From IMG/VR virus record IMGVR_UViG_3300020215_000121, positions 1-28,182 of that record: a DNA stretch of 28,182 bases. One strand, written 5' to 3'. Below, in pieces: positions 5,843 through 13,021 of the stretch. The notes beneath the pieces were generated by a model, which saw only the letters and a program-made list of their open reading frames with translations, did not search any database and had not been told where the DNA came from. The position numbers were made by a program, and so were the translations under genes. The DNA is from a virus. Within the stretch, counting starts at the first letter, position 1, and the number at the start of each line of letters is the position of its first letter.

Positions 5843-6973
5843 TCACGCTGCCTCCCTGATTTGGTCTACGGCCTGGATGCGCTCGCCGATCCACCGCATC
5901 ACCGGCACGGCCATGCTGTTGCCGAGCGCCTTGTAGCGCGGCCCGTCCTTCGCCGGCTTGCGCTTGTATTCAATGAGCGTGTAGTCGTCGGGGAACCCTT
6001 GGAGGCGCTCGCACTCGCGCGGCGTGAGCCGGCGAACTGCCATCGCGGTCTGGACGCCGATGGTGAAGCCGCAGGTATCCAGCGGCCCGGTGCGATCGCC
6101 GTACTGGATCACGTCCGACTGTCTGGCGTCGAACGCATGGACGGGAACGACGTAGCTGTCCTTGCTGTGTCCGCTCCTGGCGTTGTGGCCGGCCGGCGTG
6201 TTCGCGCCGTTGAGCATCGTCGGCATCACGTCAACGTGGGCCACCGGCTGCGCCACCATCGTCGTCGTCTCGTAGTCCTGCGAGCTTCCCTCGCGCGTGG
6301 CTATGCAGCGCGCGATGTCGGGGGCGGCGATGAGGCTTTTGTCGATTGGACTTGAGCCGTAGCTGCGACCGCTGCTAGAGCTTGGGCCAAGCGTTCCGGC
6401 AACTGTTTTCCCCGCTTCGCGGCTCGGCGCAGAATCCCCGCGCAGGCTCGAGCGCTCAAGAAGTACCGCGGCGGCACGTTGCCAACCTCGAGCGCATCCG
6501 ACAACGAACACACGGCGGCGTTGCTGGGCCACTCGGAAATACTGAGCGTCAAGAACTCGGTAGGCGAACCCATACCCGAGTTTTGCCAGCCCGCCGAGGA
6601 GGGCACCAAAAGCCCCTGTTCCATCTGACAGGACGCCGGGGACGTTCTCCCAAACCAGCCAACGGGGGCGATATTTGTGAGCAACGGCAAGATAGGTGAG
6701 GGTGAGGTTGCCACGCGGGTCATCCAGTCCCTTTCGGAGTCCTGCGACGCTGAAGGACTGGCAAGGGGTGCCTCCGACGAGAAGATCGAGAGTTGCATCG
6801 GGCCACTCCTTGAACTTGGTCATGTCGCCGTGATTCGGCACGGTCGGGTAATAGGCGTTCAGCAAGGCGCAGGGGAACGGCTCGATCTCGGCGTAGTACG
6901 CGGCCCGCCAGCCCAGCGGGTGCCAGGCGACGGTGGCGGCTTCGATACCGGAGCAGACCGAGCCATAGATCAC
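5843..6973 (-). CDS. dcm: DNA (cytosine-5) methyltransferase
   Basis: The 376-residue enzyme transfers a methyl group from S-adenosylmethionine to C5 of cytosine in a specific site. Motifs are in order: I (CSGIEA, 7-12), IV with catalytic Cys71 (GGTPCQSFS), VI (ENVPG, 109-113), VIII (QQRRRVF, 150-156), IX (RRLTPRECERLQGFPDD) and X (KALGNSMAVPV). The target-recognition region lies between VIII and IX (about 160-310). All catalytic residues are intact. The start is GTG at 6973, next to the previous TAA, with a 10-bp hairpin immediately upstream. No partner endonuclease gene is nearby, so it is probably an orphan enzyme protecting phage DNA from host restriction. Specificity cannot be read from sequence. 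Confidence 0.95.
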   Translation of the reverse strand: MIYGSVCSGIEAATVAWHPLGWRAAYYAEIEPFPCALLNAYYPTVPNHGDMTKFKEWPDATLDLLVGGTPCQSFSVAGLRKGLDDPRGNLTLTYLAVAHKYRPRWLVWENVPGVLSDGTGAFGALLGGLAKLGYGFAYRVLDAQYFRVAQQRRRVFVVGCARGWQRAAAVLLERSSLRGDSAPSREAGKTVAGTLGPSSSSGRSYGSSPIDKSLIAAPDIARCIATREGSSQDYETTTMVAQPVAHVDVMPTMLNGANTPAGHNARSGHSKDSYVVPVHAFDARQSDVIQYGDRTGPLDTCGFTIGVQTAMAVRRLTPRECERLQGFPDDYTLIEYKRKPAKDGPRYKALGNSMAVPVMRWIGERIQAVDQIREAA

Positions 6974-7198
6974 TTAGGGAACATTCCGTCTATCTGAAGG
7001 AATGTTCCTCCAGCGCTTCTCGGCTTCCGCGATGGCGGCTTTCAGCAGATCAACCTGCGGCCAGGTCATGTGCCCGGCCTCGATGAAGATATCAGTAGCG
7101 CCAAAGCCTGCCGCGTCCCATACGACGATCTCGTTGTCCTCCAAATCGCAGACTCCGGTTTCGACGCGCCGCCCTTCCGAGTCCTCGACGTATCTCAT
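6974..7198 (-). CDS. Phage protein of unknown function (74 aa)
   Basis: The ATG at 7198 overlaps the previous stop (ATGA). The protein is acidic and beta-rich at the N-terminus (MRYVEDSEGRRVETGVCDLE), with an amphipathic helix near the end (QVDLLKAAIAEAEKRW). Its last codons form a 10-bp RNA hairpin just before the methyltransferase start. No family recognised. Confidence 0.7.
   Translation of the reverse strand: MRYVEDSEGRRVETGVCDLEDNEIVVWDAAGFGATDIFIEAGHMTWPQVDLLKAAIAEAEKRWRNIPSDRRNVP
6978..7008 (-). promoter_or_regulatory. Hairpin before the methyltransferase start
   Basis: GGAACATTCC (6978-6987) and GGAATGTTCC (6999-7008) form a perfect 10-bp stem with an 11-base loop. On the transcribed strand it ends 1 bp before the TAA of the 74-aa gene and 4 bp before the methyltransferase GTG. 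It therefore covers the place where a ribosome binding site would lie. It may also be a DNA operator. Part of it recurs at 11763-11777. Confidence 0.5.
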
Positions 7199-7629
7199 TT
7201 GCGGTCGTTCTGGCCGTCTACACGGCGCAGGATCAGACTCTCGTCGATCACATCGCCATCACGACGTCGTCTTGCCAATCCGGCCTTGAGCGAGCGGACC
7301 TCGCTCTTGTGATACGGGTCGGTCAGGTCGATGGGCAGCGCTTCGTGGTCGCCGTCCTGCCCGCGCAACTCCGACATGCCCTTGAGGTTGGTCTTGACCA
7401 TCCTGCCCCTCTTGACCGTCACGTATTCGCCGCGCACATAGCCGGCGAGCATGAGCAGGATGCGGTTGCACTGAGAAACGTGGTTGTTCGCGCCGCTCTT
7501 TACGAACCCCTCTTTGCCACCGCCGCGCTCGAAATGTCGACCGCACACGCCGCAAACGAAGTGGCTCAGACCGTGGATTAGCCCGCGTTTCTTCACCACG
7601 TCCCGGAGGAGAAGGCGCTTCTTCGCCAT
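7195..7629 (-). CDS. Phage protein with CxxC...C zinc-finger-like segment (144 aa)
   Basis: The N-terminal 60 residues carry HFVCGVCGRHFE and, 20 residues later, NNHVSQC, which together could bind one zinc ion. The central part is basic (VKRGRMVKTNLKGM). The C-terminal half is charged (PYHKSEVRSLKAGLARRRRDG). Nucleic-acid binding is plausible but not shown. The start overlaps the previous stop as TAATG; its end overlaps the next gene (ATGA). Confidence 0.7.
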   Translation of the reverse strand: MAKKRLLLRDVVKKRGLIHGLSHFVCGVCGRHFERGGGKEGFVKSGANNHVSQCNRILLMLAGYVRGEYVTVKRGRMVKTNLKGMSELRGQDGDHEALPIDLTDPYHKSEVRSLKAGLARRRRDGDVIDESLILRRVDGQNDRK

Positions 7630-8204
7630 TAACCCTTCTCCTGTGTAGACGCCACGGTTGCGGACCCTGCGCAGGCTTTCAGCCGCTCGTATTCGTCCAG
7701 CGGCACCAGCACGCTCATGCTGTTGTCGGCCTGCTCCTTCTCCAGCCGCTCGATCAGGTCGGCGGCAGCTATCAGGTCGGCGTCAACCACCCCAAGCTGG
7801 ACGTGACGGCGCTCCTGCACCAAGAACCGTAGACGGGCCACCAACTCGTTGCCCATCGGGTCGGGGATGGACATACCGGCAGAGCGCGACGACCGCAGCG
7901 CGTCGATCACCATGCGGCACTGCTCCGTGCCAAGCTGCACGGTCATTCCGTTGTTGACGAACCGCTCGATGTCGTCCGCAAGGCCGAGCGCGGTAGACAG
8001 GGGCGCGGCAGGGGCGGGCGTGGCGAGCGCGGCAACGACGACAGGCCGCAACGCATCGCGCAGGATCGACTCGGCTTCGTCCCGGCGTACTACCTCGATG
8101 TTCATGTTGCCGAAGCTGCCGACGCGCATCGTGGCGTTCCTGAGCATGCGCAGCGGGTGCTCCAGTTCTGGCCTTTCCTTATCGTCGTGGCGCGTCTCAC
8201 TCAT
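7629..8204 (-). CDS. Phage protein of unknown function (191 aa)
   Basis: The ATG at 8204 overlaps the previous gene by 8 bases. The protein has an Ala/Pro-rich linker (about 58-70) between an N-terminal charged part and a helical C-terminal half (DLIAAADLIERLEKEQAD), resembling the modular regulator-like proteins of early phage operons. No catalytic or metal motif is visible. Confidence 0.7.
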   Translation of the reverse strand: MSETRHDDKERPELEHPLRMLRNATMRVGSFGNMNIEVVRRDEAESILRDALRPVVVAALATPAPAAPLSTALGLADDIERFVNNGMTVQLGTEQCRMVIDALRSSRSAGMSIPDPMGNELVARLRFLVQERRHVQLGVVDADLIAAADLIERLEKEQADNSMSVLVPLDEYERLKACAGSATVASTQEKG

Positions 8205-8544
8205 GGGGAAAGTTCCTGATGTCGGCAGCTATTACGTCCAGCACCTGGTCGGGCATCTGGCCTCGGTAGCTCTCGACGTGCCGAGCGATGGCCTCGCGCA
8301 GAGTCGTCGTGCTCTCCGACCGTGCTAGGGACAGGTCGGCGGCGTGGTTGCTCACCGCGCGCTCAAGGTCTTCCCGCACCTTCCTGATCTCGCTCTCGGC
8401 GCGGCACAGTTCGTTCCACGTCTTTTGCAGCCATTCGACCGCCTCGGCCTTGGTGCCTTCCTCGGCAATGGCGTTTATGAACGCCGCCGGGACATGCGGC
8501 GCCTCCGGTCGTCCTTTTGGGGTAGTAGAACGTTCCTCGGTCAT
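8197..8544 (-). CDS. Coiled-coil phage protein (115 aa)
   Basis: The ATG at 8544 overlaps the stop of the upstream methyltransferase (ATGA); a longer frame upstream is only its shadow. Residues 40-90 are predicted coiled-coil (KTWNELCRAESEIRKVREDLE). A short tail (GQMPDQVLDVIAADIRNFPHE) follows. Function unknown; coupling places its synthesis with the methyltransferase. Confidence 0.7.
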   Translation of the reverse strand: MTEERSTTPKGRPEAPHVPAAFINAIAEEGTKAEAVEWLQKTWNELCRAESEIRKVREDLERAVSNHAADLSLARSESTTTLREAIARHVESYRGQMPDQVLDVIAADIRNFPHE

Positions 8545-9578
8545 TCGACCTCCGCAAAAAGAGGCGCGTCGCCGGTAATGCGGCGGCGGGCCATGTCGGC
8601 ATACTCGGGGTTGAGCTCGATCAGGATGGCGTTGCGGTGGTGTCGGTCTGCCACCAGGCCCGTCGTGCCGGCGCCGCCGAACGGGTCCAGCACCGTCCCG
8701 CCTACAGGGCACCCGGCCAGGATGCATGGCTCGATCAGCGCCGGCGGGAACGTGGCGAAGTGCGCTTCCTTGAAGGGCTGCGTGGTGACGGTCCAGACCG
8801 AGCGCTTATTCCGCTCGCTGCCTTCCCAAGGGACGCCACGCTGCGTCTCTACTTCGCCATCGCCTTCGGCCCGGATCGCGGACTCGTTGTTGCCCCACTT
8901 CTTCGACTTGTTGCCGCTACGGCTTACCGCCTTCATCGGGCCGTTGGTCTTGCCTGGAACGCGATCTGAGCCGGCCTGCTGGTCGATGGTGGGTTGGGAC
9001 AGGCGCTCGACCGTGGCCGCTGCTACCGGCTCAAGAATGGCGTCCTGATCGAAGTAATACCGCTCGCTCTTGGCAAGCAGGAACAGGTATTCGTGAGCCT
9101 TCGTGCAGCGGTCGCGCACCGACTCCGGCATCGGGTTAGGCTTCGACCAGATGATGTCCTGCCGCAGATACCAGCCTGCCTCGCGCATGGCGAATGCCAG
9201 CATCCAAGGCACGCCAATCAGATCCTTGGGCTTGAGGCCGGGAATGCTACGGCTGCCGGTGGTATTGCTGCCTGCGTTGGTCTCCTGCTTTGCACCGACC
9301 TTGTCCGTCGTCTTACGCTGGCCGGGGTGCGCGTTGTAGCTATCGCCCATGTTCACCCAGGCGGTGCCGTCAGCGCGCAGGACACGACGCACTTCCGCGA
9401 ATACCGCTACGAGTTCAGCAATGAACGCATCCGGGCCGTCCTCCAATCCGATCTGCCCGGCCACGCCGTAATCCCGCAGGCCGAAGTACGGCGGGCTCGT
9501 GACGACGCAATGCACGGACTCGTCAGGCAGGGTCTTGAGCACGTCGCGGCAGTCGCCTTGAAGGACGCGGACGGTCAA
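8541..9578 (-). CDS. DNA methyltransferase, beta class (N4-cytosine or N6-adenine)
   Basis: The 345-residue amino-methyltransferase has the catalytic TSPPY motif at 27-31 and the SAM-binding block VLDPFGGAGTTG near the C-terminus (about 303-314). The order IV before I defines the beta class. SPPY is commonest in N4-cytosine enzymes but also occurs in N6-adenine ones, so the modified base is open. The target-recognition region lies between (about 90-280, with Ser/Asn/Lys-rich stretches). The start is TTG at 9578, overlapping the previous stop (TTGA), which may keep its level low. No restriction endonuclease is adjacent. Probable role: modification of phage DNA against host restriction. Confidence 0.93.
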   Translation of the reverse strand: MTVRVLQGDCRDVLKTLPDESVHCVVTSPPYFGLRDYGVAGQIGLEDGPDAFIAELVAVFAEVRRVLRADGTAWVNMGDSYNAHPGQRKTTDKVGAKQETNAGSNTTGSRSIPGLKPKDLIGVPWMLAFAMREAGWYLRQDIIWSKPNPMPESVRDRCTKAHEYLFLLAKSERYYFDQDAILEPVAAATVERLSQPTIDQQAGSDRVPGKTNGPMKAVSRSGNKSKKWGNNESAIRAEGDGEVETQRGVPWEGSERNKRSVWTVTTQPFKEAHFATFPPALIEPCILAGCPVGGTVLDPFGGAGTTGLVADRHHRNAILIELNPEYADMARRRITGDAPLFAEVE

Positions 9579-9946
9579 GAGCCCTCGCTTACTGTGGCAG
9601 TAGGCGAAGGACTGAATCCGTACCCCTCAAGTTTCTGGCGGCAAAGCTCGACGCCCTTCGCCTTCAGGAACTCTGCCGCCTTGGTCGCCGCCTCCTCTGG
9701 CGTCTTGCCGACGACGCCTTCGTACTGGCCGATTGAATAGCCGGTTTCCCAATGGCTTACGCCCCAATCGCCTTCAGCGAAGCGCCACAGGGACGGCGTG
9801 ACCCACGTCTTGAAGAACTCGAACCCCGGCACTTGGAAGGCGAACCCTTCGACAAGCTGCCTGCCGTTCGGCCCGATGCGGTCGTGGATGTACCCGGTGA
9901 TCGGAATCAAGTCCTTCGCCGTGTAGCTGTCCGAGACGACCGTCAT
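9575..9946 (-). CDS. Phage protein of unknown function (123 aa)
   Basis: The ATG at 9946 overlaps the previous stop (ATGA); the frame is open upstream but not coding. The centre is aromatic-rich and beta-like (GFEFFKTWVTPSLWRFAEGDWGVSHW in outline), followed by a helical segment (KTPEEAATKAAEFLKAKGVE) as in a small alpha/beta domain. No catalytic motif recognised. Confidence 0.7.
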   Translation of the reverse strand: MTVVSDSYTAKDLIPITGYIHDRIGPNGRQLVEGFAFQVPGFEFFKTWVTPSLWRFAEGDWGVSHWETGYSIGQYEGVVGKTPEEAATKAAEFLKAKGVELCRQKLEGYGFSPSPTATVSEGS

Positions 9947-10167
9947 GTGTATTTCGTCCTGCGAGGCTTGGCAGCACGGCGGGCTTCCTTGAGCCTCGCA
10001 ATGGCCGACTCCAAGCGGCGCATTGAGCCGGGGAAGTGAACCTTGTTGTCCAGCCCGAAGGCCCACCCTTCCGAGTTCACGATGCCCATAGCGCAGCGGA
10101 TGACGTGGCGCTCGGCCTTGTCCTTCGCCGTTTCCGTGCTCGCGCGAGGGAGTTTGCTTTTGGTCAT
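9943..10167 (-). CDS. Small basic phage protein (74 aa)
   Basis: The ATG at 10167 overlaps the previous stop (ATGA); another in-frame ATG four codons upstream is possible. The product is rich in Lys and Arg (KLPRASTETAKDKAERHVIRC, ARLKEARRAAKPRRTKYT), so nucleic-acid binding is likely. No family recognised. Confidence 0.65.
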   Translation of the reverse strand: MTKSKLPRASTETAKDKAERHVIRCAMGIVNSEGWAFGLDNKVHFPGSMRRLESAIARLKEARRAAKPRRTKYT

Positions 10168-10421
10168 TTTTCTACCCATACGTTTGAGTTTTTCGGCGGC
10201 TTCCTAAACCAGACGCGAGAGCCGCGCACCTTGCCGTTGCGCGTGATGTGCCTGACCATCCGCTCCAGCATTCCGAAGTGGACAAGACTCTCGGCGTAGC
10301 GCTCGTCCAGAGCCTTGCGCCATGCCGGCGAGGCGTTCGCCAGCTCGTCGGAGTACTTCGCCCTCGTGGCCTCGCAGTTGCCGGCGAGGAAGGCTTCGAG
10401 GCTATGGACGTGCTCAGTCAC
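10164..10421 (-). CDS. Phage protein of unknown function (85 aa)
   Basis: The GTG at 10421 overlaps the previous stop (GTGA). The product is helical in the first 55 residues (AFLAGNCEATRAKYSDELAN) with a basic C-terminus (HITRNGKVRGSRVWFRKPPK). No named domain recognised. Confidence 0.65.
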   Translation of the reverse strand: MTEHVHSLEAFLAGNCEATRAKYSDELANASPAWRKALDERYAESLVHFGMLERMVRHITRNGKVRGSRVWFRKPPKNSNVWVEK

Positions 10422-10699
10422 TCGGCGAGTCCTTTTGCCTTGGCGATGGCTTCCTTCGCCGCGTCCCAATACTCGGTCGGGATGAACTCTTCCTCGACGT
10501 GGCGCGAGAGGATGTTGTCCAGCGCAGCCAGCAGATCAGGCGCGGCGGCGATCAGGCGGGCATTCGCATCGACGTGCTGCATTGGCATGGCCAGCGCAGG
10601 CACGTCCACCAGTGGCGTGCAGTTGGCTATGACGCGGGCCTCCTGATCGCAGACGAGTACGGTGCTGCTTTGGAGCCACGGTCCCGGCGTGTGGCTCAT
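10418..10699 (-). CDS. Conserved phage protein, SHTPGPW family (93 aa)
   Basis: It begins MSHTPGPW and later has ANARLIAAAPDLLAALDNIL, the two hallmarks of a widespread phage protein family of unknown function found in early regions of temperate phages. The ATG at 10699 overlaps the stop of the zinc-ribbon gene upstream (ATGA). The family pattern is known from many phages; its role is not established. Confidence 0.8.
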   Translation of the reverse strand: MSHTPGPWLQSSTVLVCDQEARVIANCTPLVDVPALAMPMQHVDANARLIAAAPDLLAALDNILSRHVEEEFIPTEYWDAAKEAIAKAKGLAE

Positions 10700-10866
10700 T
10701 CCGGCTCCCCCTGCCATCCGCAGTCCAGGCAGAACTTGTAGGAGCACTCGGGGGCGTAGCCGTCGCCGGCACGGTGCGCGACTTCAAGCTCGCCGCCGCA
10801 GGACGGGCAATGTGGATAGCCGGGGAGACGAAAATCCTCCTGGTGGTCGTTCTGACCGAAGGGCAT
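10696..10866 (-). CDS. Zinc-ribbon protein (56 aa)
   Basis: The small frame has two Cys pairs: CPSCGGELE at 20-23 and CLDCGW at 46-49, with an extra Cys41. This is a typical zinc-ribbon layout of the Lar/restriction-alleviation size class, though no closer match is claimed. The ATG at 10866 lies just past the upstream TAG; its stop overlaps the SHTPGPW gene start. Confidence 0.7.
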   Translation of the reverse strand: MPFGQNDHQEDFRLPGYPHCPSCGGELEVAHRAGDGYAPECSYKFCLDCGWQGEPE

Positions 10867-10867
10867 G

Positions 10868-11209
10868 CTAGTAACCCTGCGCTTCCAGCCAGTCGGCGAT
10901 CTGCTCGCGGCTGTAGTTTTGGAAGTCGTTCATGTAGGTGATTCGCATGAGGACGTGCCGAGGCACGCCAAAGGCTTTCGGCGCATCGTCGGTGTCCGTG
11001 GCGGGGGTGTCCTCTTCGCTGCCGCCCCATCCTTCCCAAGCCGCTCCTAGCGCGCAGGAGGACCGCTCGTAACCCGCGCCCTCGCGGAAGAAGGCCAGCC
11101 TGCATTGCCGCTTCCTGATCTGGCAGCCAACCCGGATGGCCTCGGACAGCTTGAGCACCTTGGCCGGGGCCTCGGTGACTTCGCCTGCTTCCTTGTGCTC
11201 TACGAACAT
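10868..11209 (-). CDS. Phage protein of unknown function (113 aa)
   Basis: The ATG at 11209 is preceded by GAGG seven bases away and is preferred over upstream codons. The middle holds Cys-rich sequence (GCQIRKRQCRLAF, SSCALGAAWEGW) followed by an acidic linker (SEEDTPATDTDD). A C-terminal domain ends YSREQIADWLEAQGY, resembling a small helical or HTH-like cap. Function unknown. Confidence 0.7.
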   Translation of the reverse strand: MFVEHKEAGEVTEAPAKVLKLSEAIRVGCQIRKRQCRLAFFREGAGYERSSCALGAAWEGWGGSEEDTPATDTDDAPKAFGVPRHVLMRITYMNDFQNYSREQIADWLEAQGY

Positions 11210-11243
11210 TGGGTTCCTCGCTGTGTATGGGTGCGTGGCGTTT

Positions 11244-11726
11244 CTACGCCGTGATGCCACCGCCTACTGCGCGCACGCCGATCTTGCGCGTCCGCTGTCG
11301 GTACTCGCCGCGCTTCTTGCCTGCAGGTTTACGACCGGGGTTGCCAAGCCTCCATGCAGGCGATACGGGGCTCAGTTCGATAGGGGCATTGCGCGCCCTT
11401 CCGCGCTGGTCAAACTCCTGCACCAGCTTTTGCGCCGAAGGCGGCATGCGGAAGCGAACGGCGAGTCCGTTGAACACGGCAAACGCCATCGAGCGGCCAA
11501 CGGCGACGGCCTGTGGCTTGTAGACGCGGTGCAGCGCCTTGGCGATGACGCACTGCTGCGGGTTGTGCCGCTTCGCGCCTTTCACGTCGCAGGCTTGAGG
11601 TTGTAGAACGATACTCTCCCGCGCGTCAGCGATGCCCTTCGTGATGAAGTCCTGAATCGGGGTGAGATGGGCGTTCGGACGCCCGCGTTGCTTGAGGGGG
11701 TGAATCCTTCCATGCTTGGGAATCAT
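11244..11726 (-). CDS. Conserved phage protein (160 aa)
   Basis: The ATG at 11726 has a good ribosome binding site, GAAGGGAG, six bases away, so it starts a new translation unit. The central part (DVKGAKRHNPQQCVIAKALHR followed by AVAVGRSMAFAVF) resembles a conserved domain in betaproteobacterial phages and prophages. I know no function for it. The C-terminus is very basic (NPGRKPAGKKRGEYRQRTRK) and probably binds nucleic acid. Confidence 0.75.
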   Translation of the reverse strand: MIPKHGRIHPLKQRGRPNAHLTPIQDFITKGIADARESIVLQPQACDVKGAKRHNPQQCVIAKALHRVYKPQAVAVGRSMAFAVFNGLAVRFRMPPSAQKLVQEFDQRGRARNAPIELSPVSPAWRLGNPGRKPAGKKRGEYRQRTRKIGVRAVGGGITA

Positions 11727-11762
11727 TTGTTGCTCCCTTCGTGGTTGTAAGTCATTGAAAAA

Positions 11763-11786
11763 GGAACATTCCGTCTACCTAGACGG
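11763..11786 (-). promoter_or_regulatory. Repeated motif and small hairpin downstream of the 50-aa gene
   Basis: GGAACATTCCGTCTA (11763-11777) is an exact copy of 6978-6992. It overlaps a second dyad, CCGTCTA/TAGACGG (11771-11786), that contains the TAG stop of the 50-aa gene. The minus-strand RNA after it reads AATGTTCCTTTTT, so it could act as a weak terminator or processing site between two translation units. Confidence 0.4.
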
Positions 11787-11931
11787 CGAGGAGCTCGCGC
11801 CTCTTGCCGCGGCACGCCATCTCCTCCTCCGCGGTGAGTTCCGGCGCCGTGGGGTCGTGAAGCTCGACGTCCTCGACGGAGCGCATGAATGCGTCGATCG
11901 CCTTCTGCTCTTTCTCGCTCAGCCTTTCCAT
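11779..11931 (-). CDS. Small acidic phage protein (50 aa)
   Basis: The ATG at 11931 lies 13 bases inside the end of the upstream gene in another frame, with a purine-rich GGAAGGAAAG before it. The product is acidic and helical (MERLSEKEQKAIDAFMRSVE) with a basic tail (RGKRRELLAV). Function unknown. Confidence 0.6.
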   Translation of the reverse strand: MERLSEKEQKAIDAFMRSVEDVELHDPTAPELTAEEEMACRGKRRELLAV

Positions 11932-12242
11932 GAAAGCTTTCCTTCCCAGATGGCGCGGAGGAGGTACATCGCCGCGCGCTGCAGTCGGTTTTCCTGGTAT
12001 GCGGGGCCGCGCTCGTAGTTTTCGTGGCACACCCTGCATTCCGGTATTGCCAGCGGGTCAGGGGACTTGGTGCCCTGGCCCTTGAAGCTGTTGACGTGCG
12101 AAGGATCGGACGGCGCCGGCGCCCCGCATGTGTCGCATGGCAGCGTCTTGAGCCAGTCGAGGTACGGCCGGAGCTCGATGCGGCCGGTGTATCCAGCGCG
12201 CACCGCCTGCTCGAAAGTCATGCTTGGCGGGATGATCTTCAC
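11919..12242 (-). CDS. HNH-like / DUF968-type protein (107 aa)
   Basis: The zinc-binding core reads CDTCGAP (C-x2-C), then SHVNSFKGQGTKSPD and PECRVCHENYE (C-x2-C-H). This is the order of DUF968/HNH-fold proteins of phage recombination regions, which may be structure-specific nucleases. The His of SHVNS would be the catalytic general base. The GTG at 12242 overlaps the upstream exonuclease stop (GTGA). Location beside a PD-(D/E)XK nuclease supports a DNA recombination or repair role; activity is inferred. Confidence 0.65.
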   Translation of the reverse strand: MKIIPPSMTFEQAVRAGYTGRIELRPYLDWLKTLPCDTCGAPAPSDPSHVNSFKGQGTKSPDPLAIPECRVCHENYERGPAYQENRLQRAAMYLLRAIWEGKLSWKG

Positions 12243-13021
12243 GCCGCGACGGGCTCCCGCTGGAACGCCGACGTGTAGCCGGTCTTGGCCTGCCAGTAGT
12301 GGAGCAGGGAGTAGAAGCACTTCCAGCCCTTGACCAGGTCCGCTTCGTCGATCTCAATGAACCTTGCGAGGCCCGGGTGTGTTGCGGACACGTACACGAT
12401 CGCGCATCGGGCCGTCTCGAGGCGGAGGCCGCGGCGATAGGCGGCAAGCTGCATCTCCTGCTCTTCCCACGTTTTCAGCGTGGCGACTTCCTTGGGCCCG
12501 AACTCCTTCGTCTTGAAGTCCACGACCCAATCGCGGCAGGACAGATCCACCTTCCCGCCGAAGCCGAGGACATGGGCAAAGGGAGTCTCAGGCCGCCATG
12601 CGTAATCCCCGCAGTTGGCCGCCAGCACCTCAACGGCGCCCTTCACGTAGGGCCACATTTCCTCGGTGGGTGTCTCGTCCTCGAAGGAGCCTTGAATCGC
12701 CGCGTGGATGGCGCTGCCGCGGTCTGCCGCCTTGCGGGCCTGCTCCTGGCTGTCCCGCATGATCCGCTCGAGATAGCCTTCCTCGGTCTCCCCGGCGATC
12801 TTGGGGAGTGTCAGCGCTGCCATGAGCACCTGCTGCTGCTTCCAGCGCTCGAGGCCCGGGGCGGCGGCGCAGCGGATGATGTTGGTGACGCTGGGGACGA
12901 GGCCCAGCTTCCGGGCGTCGCGCAGCGTGGTCGGACGCATGCCGCCCTTGACGGCCTCGACCTCGTAGGCGGGCCGGCCATCGCGGGTGTACCAGTGCAG
13001 CGATTCCGCGGCGTGGGTCAA
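12239..13021 (-). CDS. PD-(D/E)XK exonuclease (Cas4/RecB/YqaJ-like)
   Basis: The 260-residue product has the nuclease core in order: an N-terminal helix with ADRGSAIHAAIQG, then HVLGFGGKVDL (Asp of motif II), VVDFKTKE (D-x-K of motif III), and EEQEMQLAAYRRGL (the Q-x3-Y helix). These are hallmarks of RecB/lambda-exo-like nucleases acting on DNA ends. The start is TTG at 13021, overlapping the upstream stop (TTGA). It probably resects double-strand ends for phage recombination with the OB-like protein encoded just upstream. No phage annealing protein of the Beta/Erf/RecT kind is recognised nearby. Confidence 0.85.
   Translation of the reverse strand: MTHAAESLHWYTRDGRPAYEVEAVKGGMRPTTLRDARKLGLVPSVTNIIRCAAAPGLERWKQQQVLMAALTLPKIAGETEEGYLERIMRDSQEQARKAADRGSAIHAAIQGSFEDETPTEEMWPYVKGAVEVLAANCGDYAWRPETPFAHVLGFGGKVDLSCRDWVVDFKTKEFGPKEVATLKTWEEQEMQLAAYRRGLRLETARCAIVYVSATHPGLARFIEIDEADLVKGWKCFYSLLHYWQAKTGYTSAFQREPVAA

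Noticed and set aside
4371-8940. Word ACGGCTTACCGC at three places (4371-4383, about 5829, about 8929)
   Set aside because: Mixed strands and contexts, one copy inside the methyltransferase coding region; 12-base coincidences are expected in a window this size.
5843-9578. Complete restriction-modification system
   Set aside because: Two methyltransferases are present, but none of the intervening genes shows an endonuclease motif.
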